Shown: piece by piece, positions 1 to 8,213 of the stretch
Layout of the letters: each line of letters begins with the position of its first letter
How positions within the stretch are numbered: the stretch's first letter is position 1
NCBI RefSeq assembly: GCF_910594985.1
Contig: NZ_CAJVCE010000027.1
Coordinates: forward strand, 1-64,000
Length of the DNA: 64,000 nt
Direction of reading: 5' to 3'
DNA from: Paenibacillus allorhizosphaerae
Lineage (GTDB): Bacteria; Bacillota; Bacilli; Paenibacillales; NBRC-103111
Made by a program: the position numbers and the translations under genes
Notes under the pieces: generated by a model
Seen by the model: only the letters and a program-made list of their open reading frames with translations
What the model was told of the DNA's origin: nothing
Database searches by the model: none

Positions 1-340
1 TATATATATTTTTGTATGGTCAAATAAATTTTTTTTAATGTATGTCCGATTGTCAGGGATAAAATGTAAAATTTGGATTGACGTAAATCAAAAATGATGA
101 GCTCAATACCCGGGTCTTCCAACCGGTATGCACATATTTTTGGTAAATCGAACGTGTTGGACAAAGCCCGGTTTCCTTCTAAGAATAAACTGGTGGTTGG
201 AACATATTTATTGGATCAACTCCTAAATTGCTGGCTTTTTGAACGTTTAGCGACGGACGGTAGATTAGCGTGCGAAAAGGTAGCTTCCAGCACGAATGAT
301 TTAGAAAACCGAATATAACTCAAAGGAGTGACGGTAACGA
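1..340. other. AT-rich upstream region, no convincing gene
   Basis: The first 340 bases are much richer in A and T than the rest of the window and open with a TA run. A 74-codon open frame (94-318) exists here, but it has no ribosome binding site and no recognisable domain. I treat the stretch as the control region of the downstream genes, or as the end of something that lies to the left of the window. The only clear signal is the AAGGAG at about 323-328, which belongs to the small gene at 341. Confidence 0.4.
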
Positions 341-517
341 ATGGAGCATTTGGTATTTGAAAAGCACAGGGTCTGGGAAGCTGAGGGTACGGTAACCGAT
401 ATAGCCGGCCGGGAGTACAGCCTGTTGACGAGAGACGTGGTCGGCAGCAGCGGCCGCATCCACGACCCATTCCTCGGCTGCGTGTGCAGCGATGGGAGGG
501 ATAGCGATGCCGGATAA
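341..517 (+). CDS. Small hypothetical protein upstream of a dehydrogenase
   Basis: This is a 58-residue frame starting with ATG, 12 bases after an AAGGAG ribosome binding site. It overlaps the start of the next gene by 11 bases, so the two could be translationally coupled. The protein (MEHLVFEKHRVWEAEGTV at the N-terminus) contains a mixed-charge stretch and two cysteines near the C-terminus. I recognise no family. It may be a genuine small protein, or the N-terminal remnant of a longer one that ended prematurely. The placement and binding site are seen in the sequence; any function is unknown. Confidence 0.35.
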   Translation: MEHLVFEKHRVWEAEGTVTDIAGREYSLLTRDVVGSSGRIHDPFLGCVCSDGRDSDAG

Positions 518-1517
518 AGTCCGCGTGGCGGTGATGGGACTTGGCCGTGCCGGTAACCGGCATGCGGCTCATTTGGCTGCGGGCATTCCCGGAGCGGAGC
601 TGGCGGGTGTGTTCGATCCGAACGGTGCTTTAGTGGAGAAGGCTGCTCTGGAATGGGGCGTGCGCGGCTCGGCTCGCAGCGCGGACGACTGGATGGAAGA
701 CCCGGCGATTCATGCGGTCGTCATCGCGGCCCCGACGCCTCTGCACGGGGCGTTGATTAAGCAAGCGGCTGCCAGCGGCAAGCATGTATTCGTGGAGAAG
801 CCGCTTACCGGCCGGCTGGATGAGGCGGATGAGATCATCGAGGCAGTGGAGCGCAGCTCGATCGTTTGCCAGGTCGGATTCATGCGCCGGTTTGACCCGG
901 CTTACGCCGAAGCGAAACGCAGAATCGCTGCCGGCGACATCGGCAAGCCGATTTATTTCAAAGCGGTTTCCAGAGATCCGGGTTCGCCTCCGGCGGAATT
1001 CATTAAGCACAGCGGCGGCATCTTTCTCGATATGGCGATACACGAATACGATATGGCCAGGTTTTTAATGAATTCGGAAGTGAGCTCGGTGACGGCGCAT
1101 GGCCAAGTTTTGGTCCACGATTTCATGAAGCCGCTCGGCGATATCGACCAATCGCTCACTTATATGACGTTCAATTCGGGAGCGGCAGGCGATGCGGAAG
1201 TCGGCAGAAACGCTTTTTACGGCTACGACATCAGGGGGGAAGTGATCGGCACCGAGGGGAGCATCGCCATCGGTTCGCTCAAGCATCACGATATCCGGAT
1301 CCAAACCCGAAGCGGCTCGTTGCATGACATCGTCCCGTCTTTTCCGCAACGGTTTCAAGAGGCGTTTCGGATGGAGCTGGTTCACTTTATCGAATGCGTC
1401 AGAACGAACCAAAAACCGTCCGTGACGGAACGGGACGGCAAAGCGGCGCTGGCTATCGCTTTGGCGGCGCAGCAATCGTACGAGACCGGGGCGACGGTGA
1501 ACATCGGGCGGGCATGA
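507..1517 (+). CDS. Gfo/Idh/MocA family oxidoreductase (inositol 2-dehydrogenase-like)
   Basis: A predicted cytoplasmic NAD(P)-dependent sugar or polyol dehydrogenase of 336 residues, the usual length for this family. The N-terminal Rossmann fold is marked by VMGLGRAGNRHAA (residues about 8-20). The family's EKP motif is at residue 97-99 (Lys98, VEKPL). The catalytic Asp/His pair of inositol dehydrogenases is in LDMAIHEYD (Asp175, His179). I chose the ATG at 507 because GGGAGG lies just upstream; the frame also opens at 492. The sequence resembles IolG-type myo-inositol or scyllo-inositol dehydrogenases, but no other iol gene is in the window. The substrate is therefore only inferred to be a cyclic polyol or sugar. 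Confidence 0.85.
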   Translation: MPDKVRVAVMGLGRAGNRHAAHLAAGIPGAELAGVFDPNGALVEKAALEWGVRGSARSADDWMEDPAIHAVVIAAPTPLHGALIKQAAASGKHVFVEKPLTGRLDEADEIIEAVERSSIVCQVGFMRRFDPAYAEAKRRIAAGDIGKPIYFKAVSRDPGSPPAEFIKHSGGIFLDMAIHEYDMARFLMNSEVSSVTAHGQVLVHDFMKPLGDIDQSLTYMTFNSGAAGDAEVGRNAFYGYDIRGEVIGTEGSIAIGSLKHHDIRIQTRSGSLHDIVPSFPQRFQEAFRMELVHFIECVRTNQKPSVTERDGKAALAIALAAQQSYETGATVNIGRA

Positions 1518-1530
1518 GCCAAGTCCGACG

Positions 1531-1547
1531 ATAACGGAATCCGTTAT
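1531..1547. promoter_or_regulatory. 17-bp perfect palindrome (possible operator)
   Basis: ATAACGGA-A-TCCGTTAT is a perfect inverted repeat with one central base. It lies between the dehydrogenase stop and the VOC gene. There is no T-run after it, so it is not a typical terminator. An operator or a weak RNA hairpin are both possible. Confidence 0.3.
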
Positions 1548-1645
1548 GGTCCTTCACGCACATTTCGCTTGAGCGGCTTCACCGAAAATTGATACAATGA
1601 TCGCAGGAAGATGCTTTTCCAATCCGATTCGTAATGGAGGAAGCT

Positions 1646-2032
1646 ATGGGATCATCTGACGTTCGTATCAAGGCGACGACGCCGATTTTGCGCATGTTTG
1701 ACACGGACAAGGCCAAGCAATTTTACATGGAGTTTCTCGAGTTTCAGCTCGATTGGGAGCACCGGTTCGAAGCGGAACTGCCGCTGTATATGCAAATTTC
1801 AAACGGCGAGTGCATCCTTCATCTGTCCGAGCATCACGGCGATTGCAGTCCGGGGGCTGCGATCCGCATCGAAGTGAAGGGCATCGAAGCGCTGCATGCG
1901 AAGCTGCTGGCGAAAGCCTACAAGTATGCGAGGCCGGGCTTGGAACAAATGCCGTGGGGAACGAAAGAAATTAGCGTAACGGACCCGTTCGGCAACCGAT
2001 TGTCATTTTACGAAGCGATTTCATCCGAATAA
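1646..2032 (+). CDS. VOC superfamily protein (glyoxalase/bleomycin resistance-like)
   Basis: A predicted cytoplasmic 128-residue protein of the vicinal-oxygen-chelate fold. It shows the two beta-alpha-beta-beta-beta halves: PILRMFDTDKAKQFYMEFL near the N-terminus and VTDPFGNRLSFYE at the C-terminus. The final motif is typical of Glo_EDI_BRP-like proteins, with the C-terminal Glu in the usual metal-ligand position. The start at 1646 follows GGAGG with 5-base spacing; an earlier ATG at 1634 overlaps that binding site. Members of this group include glyoxalases, bleomycin-binding proteins and glutathione or bacillithiol transferases. Neighbours do not narrow the substrate. Confidence 0.8.
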   Translation: MGSSDVRIKATTPILRMFDTDKAKQFYMEFLEFQLDWEHRFEAELPLYMQISNGECILHLSEHHGDCSPGAAIRIEVKGIEALHAKLLAKAYKYARPGLEQMPWGTKEISVTDPFGNRLSFYEAISSE

Positions 2033-2055
2033 GCCGCTTCACGCGGCAGCGTGCA

Positions 2056-2086
2056 AGGAGTCCCGTTCCGGCGGAGGCTCCTTTTT
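2056..2086 (+). terminator. Rho-independent terminator
   Basis: An imperfect stem (AAGGAGTCCCG... paired with ...CGGAGGCTCCTT) is followed by a T-run, 24 bases after the VOC gene. Confidence 0.7.
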
Positions 2087-2206
2087 CATGCCATCACATA
2101 ATTTCCCACAATCATCCGATAATTTGTCCGCATTGTTTTGTTACTTTAATAACGCGGGGGAGACGTCCCACCGACAAGAACCCATTCGTGAAGGAGTGCT
2201 AATCAA

Positions 2207-2866
2207 ATGAAAAAGTTAAAAACGTTAACCGCCGGGTCGGTATTGTTGACGATGGTTCTCGGGGCGAGCGGCGCGGCGCTGGCCGAAACGGCAAAGCCCG
2301 TCGAGGTAAAGACGGAGGCTCAGGAAGCGGTGCCTGCGGTGAAAGCCGGAGCGGTTCTCGTACGATCCGCGGGAATGCTGTTTAACCCGGTGCATGAACG
2401 CAAATACATGCAGCTGCTTGTTCAGTCTTACGCTCCGGATAGCGCGGCACAGTGGAATGCGGCGCTGGAGGAACGCAAGCAGGTCGAGAGCGACATGTCG
2501 AAAACGTTGGAAAAGCAAGTTATACTTAAGACAGACCCTGCGACTCCGGTCGAAGCCATAAAAATCCAAAAGCTCGACGACGCTTCGGCAGGTGCTGACG
2601 GCACCGACAACATCCGGTTCGAGATCAAGCAGGGCAAAGAGCTGCATGTGTCGGCTACCAAGGCGATCGCCGCCGGTGGTACAATGAAGAAGGAATGGAC
2701 GGAGAGCATGAAGCTTCAGGACGATTTCGCGAAGGCGGTGGAATCCGGCGACGGATCGGCCATTCGGGCACTGCTGCCGAAGCTGCTCGACGATTACACC
2801 AAACAGACGGCGGAAATGAAAGAAGCCACGGAGAAGATGAAGACACAGCAAACGGAACAGCAGTAG
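2207..2866 (+). CDS. Secreted protein of unknown function
   Basis: A 219-residue protein with a clear Sec signal peptide: KKLK, a hydrophobic core (AGSVLLTMVLGASGAALA), and likely cleavage after ALA around residue 26. There is no lipobox cysteine, so it should be released or cell-wall associated. The mature part is Lys/Glu/Ala-rich and probably largely helical towards the C-terminus (residues about 160-219, ending in a Gln/Thr-rich tail). AAGGAG precedes the ATG by about 9 bases. No family is recognised. It lies just upstream of an OmpR-type two-component system, separated by a terminator. A sensing or stress-related role linked to that system is possible but only inferred from position. Confidence 0.7.
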   Translation: MKKLKTLTAGSVLLTMVLGASGAALAETAKPVEVKTEAQEAVPAVKAGAVLVRSAGMLFNPVHERKYMQLLVQSYAPDSAAQWNAALEERKQVESDMSKTLEKQVILKTDPATPVEAIKIQKLDDASAGADGTDNIRFEIKQGKELHVSATKAIAAGGTMKKEWTESMKLQDDFAKAVESGDGSAIRALLPKLLDDYTKQTAEMKEATEKMKTQQTEQQ

Positions 2867-2909
2867 GATCCATTGCATGCCATTTATGCTGCGGCTGTAC
2901 GTATTCCAA

Positions 2910-2943
2910 GGGGCGTTGGCTTTTACGCAGCGCCCTTTTTTCT
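2910..2943 (+). terminator. Rho-independent terminator
   Basis: GGGCGTTG and CAGCGCCC form an 8-bp stem with one G-T pair, followed by seven or more T residues. It separates the secreted protein gene from the two-component system. Confidence 0.8.
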
Positions 2944-2968
2944 TAAAACACAACGGGAGGGAAGACGG

Positions 2969-3637
2969 ATGTATCGGATATTTCTGGTAGAGGATCAGGC
3001 CGATTTGGCCGAAGTGCTCACCGTCTATTTGCAAAACGAGGGCTGGCAGGTGCGTTCGTTCCTTGATGGCGAGTCGGCGCGTGCTGCGATTTCGGAGCGG
3101 CCGGACCTGTGGATCCTCGATATTATGCTGCCCGGCGTCGACGGCTACCAGCTGATCCGGGAGATCAAAGCGGATCAGCCGAGGCTGCCGGTTATTTTCA
3201 TCTCGGCGAGAGACGCCGATATCGACCGGATCGTCGGACTCGAGCTCGGCAGCGACGATTATATGGCCAAGCCGTTTCTTCCCCGCGAGCTTGTGATTCG
3301 AACGCGCAAGCTGCTGGAGCGGGTGTACGACTCCGAAACGTATCCGGGCGTGCATCAGTGCAGGCCGTATACGCTGGATGAACGGTCGAGGCAGGTCAAA
3401 GACGAGAGCGGGCAGCCGATCGAGCTGACGAGCAAGGAGTTCGAGCTGCTGCTGTATTTTACGCTGCGCGCAGGCCAGTCGTTGGAGCGTGAGCAGGTGC
3501 TGTCGGCCGTATGGGGCAGCGATTACTTCGGTTCCGACCGTGTGGTCGACGATCTGGTGCGGCGGCTGCGCCGCAAGCTGCCGCTGCTGCGGCTAGAGAC
3601 CGTATACGGATTCGGATACAGGATGGTGAAAGCATGA
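2969..3637 (+). CDS. OmpR/PhoB-family response regulator
   Basis: A 222-residue cytoplasmic transcription factor. The N-terminal receiver domain (residues 1-115) has the acidic pair near VEDQ, the phospho-acceptor Asp51 in WILDIMLPG, and the conserved Lys in MAKPF. The C-terminal winged-helix DNA-binding domain (about 130-222) has the family signatures LTSKEFELLLYF and a YGFGYRM-type wing. The start at 2969 follows GGGAGGGAAG. The stop overlaps the kinase start (ATGA), so the pair is translated as a unit. Its targets are not evident; the secreted protein immediately upstream is a candidate. Confidence 0.93.
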   Translation: MYRIFLVEDQADLAEVLTVYLQNEGWQVRSFLDGESARAAISERPDLWILDIMLPGVDGYQLIREIKADQPRLPVIFISARDADIDRIVGLELGSDDYMAKPFLPRELVIRTRKLLERVYDSETYPGVHQCRPYTLDERSRQVKDESGQPIELTSKEFELLLYFTLRAGQSLEREQVLSAVWGSDYFGSDRVVDDLVRRLRRKLPLLRLETVYGFGYRMVKA

Positions 3638-5286
3638 AAAACTGGCCGGTTGCCGTGAAAATATGGGGTGTGTTCGCTTCGATTACGCTGAGCATCTTTA
3701 TTATGCTGGCCCTCTTTTTGCCGTGGACGCTGAAGGGCTTTTTTACCGATCAAATTTACGATCTATTGATGGATTCGCAAGCTTCCGTACGGTTTGAAGC
3801 CCAAAATACGGCAGGGTTTTCCGTTTCAGCCAAAGAAGCGACGTCGGTTTCCGCGACCGTGGACTTTGCCAAGCCGGTGATGATCCTGCCGATCGCTCCG
3901 GTCGAGAAGACAAAAGACTCGATGGAACCGCAGGACGCGGCGGCACAGAAAGAGGTTTCTTCGGTGAAGGAACTGCGAATCGGGAAGCAGGACGCGCGAG
4001 TGGATCCGCTGGAAATGAGGATCAAGTCCAATGAAATCATGTTGGACCGGCAAACGATCAGCATGAGTAAAATCGAGGCGCAGCCGGCGAGGCCGTTTGC
4101 TGTCGGGATTGCCGGTTCGCTGCAGCCTCCCGAAGCACCGGTTGTCCAGCATATGCTGATCATGGGATCGGCGGAAATCAGCCGCTCCGAAGCGGCGCTT
4201 CCGCAAACGTATGTGGAAGCGATCGAGCAGGACGCGCATCTGCAGCAAAGTGAGGTACAGAAATATTCGCGGAACATCGACAACAAAACGATCTTTTATG
4301 TCATCCGCAAAGAGGAGCTGTCCGGGAAACCGGGCTATGTCGTGTCTTATTCGTGGGGCAACTACCGCAATGATCTCGTATATACGATGTTCGGGCGGTT
4401 GATGCTTCTGATGGTCGCGCTCATTTTGTGCAGTTGGCTGCCGTGTCTTGCGCTCGCCAAATATTTGACGCGCCCGCTCGTGCAGATGGAGCGCCACGTC
4501 GGGCGCATGTCCGAACGCGACTGGCATGAGCCGCTTGCGACGACCCGATCGGACGAAATCGGCCGTCTGGCGCGCGCGATCGAAACGATGCGGCTGCGTC
4601 TGGTTCGGCAAGATAAAGCGCAGCAGTTTTTCCTGCAAAATATTTCTCATGAGCTGAAAACGCCGGTGATGGTGATCCGCAGCTACGCTCAGTCGATTAT
4701 GGACGGCTTGTTTCCGAAAGGCAGCTTGAAGGAGAGCGTCGAAGTCATAATGAAAGAATCGGACCGGCTGGAGAAGCGGGTTCGCGACCTGCTGTATTTG
4801 AATAAACTGAACTATGTTTCCTCACGCGAAAAATCGTTACAGCCGTTCGATCTGAAAACCGTGATCGAGGACGTGGTGGAGCGGCTGCGCTACCGGAGGA
4901 CCGATATTGAATGGGCGGTGGAGGCGGACAGCGATACGATGGTGTGCGGCGACCGGGAGCAATGGGGTGTCGCGCTGGAAAACTTGCTGGATAATCAGCT
5001 GCGTTATGCCAAGGGACGCATTACGATCGAAGTGCAGCATCCGGCGGAGAGCGCCGGGGCGGACGCCGGTCAGCCGGCCCAGCCGACGGTCCGCATATGG
5101 AACGACGGCCCGATGCTGGACGAAGCGGCTGCCGCCGAGCTGTTCGAACCGTTCCGAACCGGAACGAACGGCCAATTCGGCCTGGGCCTGACCATCGTCC
5201 GGCAAATTGCCGAGTACCACCGCATGACCGCCCGGGCGGTCAACGAGCGCGGCGGTGCGGCGTTCTACCTGGAGCCGTCGAATTAA
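3634..5286 (+). CDS. Sensor histidine kinase
   Basis: A 550-residue membrane kinase paired with the preceding regulator. It has transmembrane helix 1 at about 6-37 and a large extracytoplasmic sensor of about 210 residues. This sensor is rich in Glu/Ala/Val/Lys and matches no family I know. Helix 2 lies at about 249-272, followed by HAMP. The phospho-acceptor is in NISHELKTP (His near 339), and a HATPase_c domain carries an N-box (ENLLDNQLRYA) and GLGLTI. The start overlaps the regulator stop by four bases. The unusually long, low-complexity sensor suggests detection of an envelope signal. The ligand is unknown. Confidence 0.92.
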   Translation: MKNWPVAVKIWGVFASITLSIFIMLALFLPWTLKGFFTDQIYDLLMDSQASVRFEAQNTAGFSVSAKEATSVSATVDFAKPVMILPIAPVEKTKDSMEPQDAAAQKEVSSVKELRIGKQDARVDPLEMRIKSNEIMLDRQTISMSKIEAQPARPFAVGIAGSLQPPEAPVVQHMLIMGSAEISRSEAALPQTYVEAIEQDAHLQQSEVQKYSRNIDNKTIFYVIRKEELSGKPGYVVSYSWGNYRNDLVYTMFGRLMLLMVALILCSWLPCLALAKYLTRPLVQMERHVGRMSERDWHEPLATTRSDEIGRLARAIETMRLRLVRQDKAQQFFLQNISHELKTPVMVIRSYAQSIMDGLFPKGSLKESVEVIMKESDRLEKRVRDLLYLNKLNYVSSREKSLQPFDLKTVIEDVVERLRYRRTDIEWAVEADSDTMVCGDREQWGVALENLLDNQLRYAKGRITIEVQHPAESAGADAGQPAQPTVRIWNDGPMLDEAAAAELFEPFRTGTNGQFGLGLTIVRQIAEYHRMTARAVNERGGAAFYLEPSN

Positions 5287-5301
5287 GGGCGAAGCTCATG
5301 A

Positions 5302-5340
5302 AATGGCCGCCGCATGCGATGCGGCCATTTTCAATTTTTA
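5302..5340 (+). terminator. Rho-independent terminator
   Basis: A perfect 9-bp stem (AATGGCCGC / GCGGCCATT) is followed by a T-rich tail, right after the kinase gene. Confidence 0.88.
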
Positions 5341-5445
5341 TGAAGATAATGTGCGCTGTTGGTGTTATACTATTACCCGTTGGCGAGTAAAGACAAGTCG
5401 TATATAGGAAGAGCTTGTCCAATCGCTTGCCTCAAAAACAACGGT

Positions 5446-5494
5446 AATGCCGCCGCGCTTTTGTATGCCGGTTATTGGGGCGCAGGGCGGCATT
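5446..5494 (+). promoter_or_regulatory. Long stem-loop in the mscL leader
   Basis: AATGCCGCC (5446-5454) pairs perfectly with GGCGGCATT (5486-5494). GCGC (5455-5458) can pair with GCGC at about 5480-5483 to extend the helix. It ends just before the mscL ribosome binding site (AAGGAGG at about 5505). It does not match the c-di-AMP (ydaO) riboswitch motifs I know. It may be a translation or stability element. Confidence 0.4.
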
Positions 5495-5522
5495 GGAAAT
5501 GGTTAAGGAGGTTTTTTACACG

Positions 5523-5909
5523 ATGTGGAAAGAGTTTAAAGCATTCGCGTTAAAGGGAAACGTTCTCGATCTGGCAATCGGGGTTATCATCGGAGCGGCA
5601 TTTGGGAAAATCGTATCCTCGCTAGTCAACGACGTGCTTATGCCGCTGCTTGGCCTTTTGCTTGGCGGGCTGAACTTGTCGGGGCTTCACTTACCGCTTG
5701 GCGGCGCCATTCTGAAGTATGGAGTGTTTTTGCAAACGGTTCTGGACTTTTTCATTGTCGCATTCTCGATTTTCCTGTTCATCAAGGCGCTAAGCAAATT
5801 TAAGCGGAAAGAAGAGGACAAGCCTTCGGAGCCGCCGAAGCCGTCCAAAGAAGAAGAGCTGCTTGCGGAAATTCGCGATTTGTTGAAACAGCAGCAAGGG
5901 TTGCGGTAA
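5523..5909 (+). CDS. mscL: Large-conductance mechanosensitive channel MscL
   Basis: A 128-residue inner-membrane channel that opens under membrane tension to release solutes during hypo-osmotic shock. The N-terminal amphipathic helix and pore helix are conserved (FALKGNVLDLAIGVIIGAAF, glycine-rich, then KIVSSLVNDVLMP). A short periplasmic-side loop is followed by TM2 (GVFLQTVLDFFIVAFSIFLF). The C-terminal cytoplasmic helix is Lys/Glu/Pro-rich (PSKEEELLAEIRDLL), the usual pentamer-bundling element. Length is typical. AAGGAGG lies 11 bases before the ATG. It is monocistronic between two terminators. Confidence 0.97.
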   Translation: MWKEFKAFALKGNVLDLAIGVIIGAAFGKIVSSLVNDVLMPLLGLLLGGLNLSGLHLPLGGAILKYGVFLQTVLDFFIVAFSIFLFIKALSKFKRKEEDKPSEPPKPSKEEELLAEIRDLLKQQQGLR

Positions 5910-5941
5910 GAGAACGCGTTTCTCTGCCGCTTCTTTTTTTT
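5903..5941 (+). terminator. Rho-independent terminator overlapping the mscL stop
   Basis: GCGG and AGAGAA pair with TTCTCT and CCGC around a CGCGT loop, followed directly by a long T-run. The TAA stop codon lies inside the stem. Confidence 0.85.
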
Positions 5942-6081
5942 GTCCGGACGTTTCGCGGCGGAATGGATGTTGCCGGAAAGAAGCAGCCTCTCGGATCAGC
6001 CAAAGGATTCCGTACTTCAAGTATGTTATAATCTGCGTAACGTGAACGGATTGTATATTGGATGAAGGGCGGTTATTCGCG

Positions 6082-7173
6082 ATGAACGAACGGTTAAGTC
6101 AATTGTATTCCCTACTGGAGACGGAAGCTTTGGATGCTGCGTTCGTTACGCTGCCGAAGCTTATTTATTATTTTACCGGTTTTTATACGGAACCGCATGA
6201 GCGGTTTATGGCGCTCGTCTGCCCGCGCAACGAACCGCCGTTTCTCCTCGTGCCGCTGCTCGACTATGAGAAGGCGGTGCAAAGCTCGAGCGTAAGCCGC
6301 ATCGTTCCGCTAGAAGACACGGATAATCCGTATGAAGTGCTGAAGCGCCATATGAAGGGTGCGATCAAGCGGATCGGCATCCAGGAAGACCATTTGAACG
6401 TGAAGCGGTATCACGGTTTGATGGAAGCGACAGGAGCGGAGGAAGCGGTGCATATAGATCAGCAGCTGGCTCAGCTTCGTGTCGTGAAAAGCGATGCGGA
6501 GGTTGCTGCTATCCGGAGAGCGATCCGCTGCATCGAGGAAGTGCTGCATCAAGCGCTGCCGCTCGTAAAGCCCGGCGTAACGGAGCTGGATCTCGTAGCC
6601 GAAATGGAGCACAGGATGAAGAAGCTCGGAGCGGACGGTCCCTCGTTCGATACGATGGTGTTATCGGGCGCCAAAACCGGGCTGCCGCATGGCGTACCGG
6701 GTATGGAACCGATTCAGGAAGGCGAGCTGCTGCTGTTCGATGCAGGCGTATTTATCGACGGATACGCTTCGGACCTGACAAGAACGTTCGCCGTAGGCGA
6801 CGTCGGCGACAAGTGCCGGGAAATATATGACGCCGTATTGCAGGCGAACATGCAAATGATTCAGGCGGTGCACCCGGGAGCTTCCTTCGCCAGCCTCGAT
6901 CTTGCGGCGCGAAGCTGCATTGAACGAAAAGGATACGGCGAATACTTCATTACCCGGGCGGGGCACGGGTTCGGCCTGGAAATTCATGAATATCCGTCCA
7001 TCCATGCGAACAATGCCGATCTCATGCGCGAAGGGATGGTATTTACGGCGGAACCGGGCATTTATATCCCGGGCTTGGGCGGCGTGCGGATTGAAGACAA
7101 CGTCTTGGTCACGAAGGAAGGCGTTCAGGTTCTGACCTCGTTTCCGAAGGAACTAACGGTCGTCGAAGTGTAG
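6082..7173 (+). CDS. M24-family aminopeptidase P / Xaa-Pro dipeptidase
   Basis: A cytoplasmic metallopeptidase of 363 residues, predicted to cleave the bond before a proline. The N-terminal creatinase-like domain (about 1-130) is followed by the pita-bread catalytic domain. The five metal ligands are visible: Asp in LLFDAG, Asp in SDLTRTF, His in AGHGFGLEIHEYP, Glu in TAEPGIY and Glu in RIEDNV. The substrate-pocket motif GLPHGVPG is also present. The ATG at 6082 is preferred; an upstream ATG at 6058 would add eight residues. It stands just before a WYL regulator with which it may share transcription. Confidence 0.9.
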   Translation: MNERLSQLYSLLETEALDAAFVTLPKLIYYFTGFYTEPHERFMALVCPRNEPPFLLVPLLDYEKAVQSSSVSRIVPLEDTDNPYEVLKRHMKGAIKRIGIQEDHLNVKRYHGLMEATGAEEAVHIDQQLAQLRVVKSDAEVAAIRRAIRCIEEVLHQALPLVKPGVTELDLVAEMEHRMKKLGADGPSFDTMVLSGAKTGLPHGVPGMEPIQEGELLLFDAGVFIDGYASDLTRTFAVGDVGDKCREIYDAVLQANMQMIQAVHPGASFASLDLAARSCIERKGYGEYFITRAGHGFGLEIHEYPSIHANNADLMREGMVFTAEPGIYIPGLGGVRIEDNVLVTKEGVQVLTSFPKELTVVEV

Positions 7174-7200
7174 TCACCGGAATGGAGGTTGGGGCAGACG

Positions 7201-8145
7201 ATGAATAAGACCGACCGGATGCTGGCCATTGTGCTGGAGCTGCAGCGCAAAGGGACGCTGCGGGCGGAAGATTTGGCCGTGACGTTCGAGACGAGCGTAC
7301 GTACGATTTACCGCGACGTTCAGGCGCTCAGCGAAGCCGGGGTGCCTGTCATCGGCGCACCCGGTCAAGGCTACTCGCTCATGGACGGCTATTTTTTGCC
7401 GCCGGTCAGCTTCCTGCCGGAAGAAGCGGTAACGCTGCTGCTCGGTGCAGATATGGTGGAGCAGCAATTCGACGAGGACTACCGCTCCAAGGCGAAAGCG
7501 GCCCGCGCGAAGCTGGAGTCGGTGCTGCCGGGAACCGTCCTGCAGGAGGCGGCGCGAGTCCGGAGCGGACTCAGGATGCTAAATCCGGGCAGAAACGTAA
7601 CCGACCCGGAGAAGCGGAAGCTGACGCTGCTGCGACTTGCCGTCCTCGAAGAGCGTCAGGTACGCTTTCGCTATGTCAAAGGATCGGCAGCGCCGGAGGA
7701 AGGCGGGGGCATAACGCGGATTGCCTCGCCGTACGGGCTCGTGCTTGTAAGCGGCGTTTGGCACATCATCGCTTTTTGCGAGCTTCGGCAAGATTTGCGC
7801 CATTTTCGGTTGAGCCGCATGAGCGGGCTCGAGCTGTTGGATTCGCGCTTTGCGCGTCCCGACGATTTTAACCTGGAGCAGTACGCACCGCCGGACGATC
7901 GAAACTGCATCATACGTGTCCGGTTTCCGGCCGGTTTCGCTGCGAAAATCGAGGAAAATCGCTCCTACTATATCCATATGATCGAAACGACCGATGAAGC
8001 CTGTTATGTCACGCTCCGCGTCCGTCAGTTGACGGATGTTTTGCCTTGGGTGCTCGGATGGGGGAGTCATGCGGTCGTGCTCGAACCGGAAGCGATGCGC
8101 ACACGGATCAGGCAAGAAATTGAAAGGATGCTGTTAAGCTACTGA
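7201..8145 (+). CDS. WYL-domain transcriptional regulator
   Basis: A 314-residue DeoR/YafY-type regulator. An N-terminal winged helix (residues about 1-60, DLAVTFETSVRTIYRDVQALSEAG) is followed by a linker, then a WYL domain (about 140-240, with RFRYVKGSA and RIASPYGLV) and a WCX C-terminal segment. WYL domains bind small ligands or nucleic acid in several bacterial regulators. The gene follows the peptidase by about 27 bases and precedes a DinB-like gene. The terminator overlaps its stop codon. GGAGG at 7184-7188 supports this start. Confidence 0.88.
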   Translation: MNKTDRMLAIVLELQRKGTLRAEDLAVTFETSVRTIYRDVQALSEAGVPVIGAPGQGYSLMDGYFLPPVSFLPEEAVTLLLGADMVEQQFDEDYRSKAKAARAKLESVLPGTVLQEAARVRSGLRMLNPGRNVTDPEKRKLTLLRLAVLEERQVRFRYVKGSAAPEEGGGITRIASPYGLVLVSGVWHIIAFCELRQDLRHFRLSRMSGLELLDSRFARPDDFNLEQYAPPDDRNCIIRVRFPAGFAAKIEENRSYYIHMIETTDEACYVTLRVRQLTDVLPWVLGWGSHAVVLEPEAMRTRIRQEIERMLLSY

Positions 8146-8168
8146 CATACTGCTGTCAGTAGCTTTTT
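8136..8168 (+). terminator. Rho-independent terminator overlapping the regulator stop
   Basis: AAGCTACTGACA / TGTCAGTAGCTT is a perfect 12-bp stem with a 6-base loop and a T-run. The TGA stop is inside the 5' arm. Confidence 0.92.
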
Positions 8169-8213
8169 GGTATCGTATAGACAGATTCCATATCAAAGGA
8201 GCTGTTCTAGTAA

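Noticed and set aside
94..318. 74-codon open frame at the left end
   Set aside because: No ribosome binding site, no protein family pattern and atypical AT-rich composition; listed only as intergenic.
5400..5510. c-di-AMP (ydaO) riboswitch before mscL
   Set aside because: The conserved ydaO core motifs are not present; only a simple hairpin is supported.
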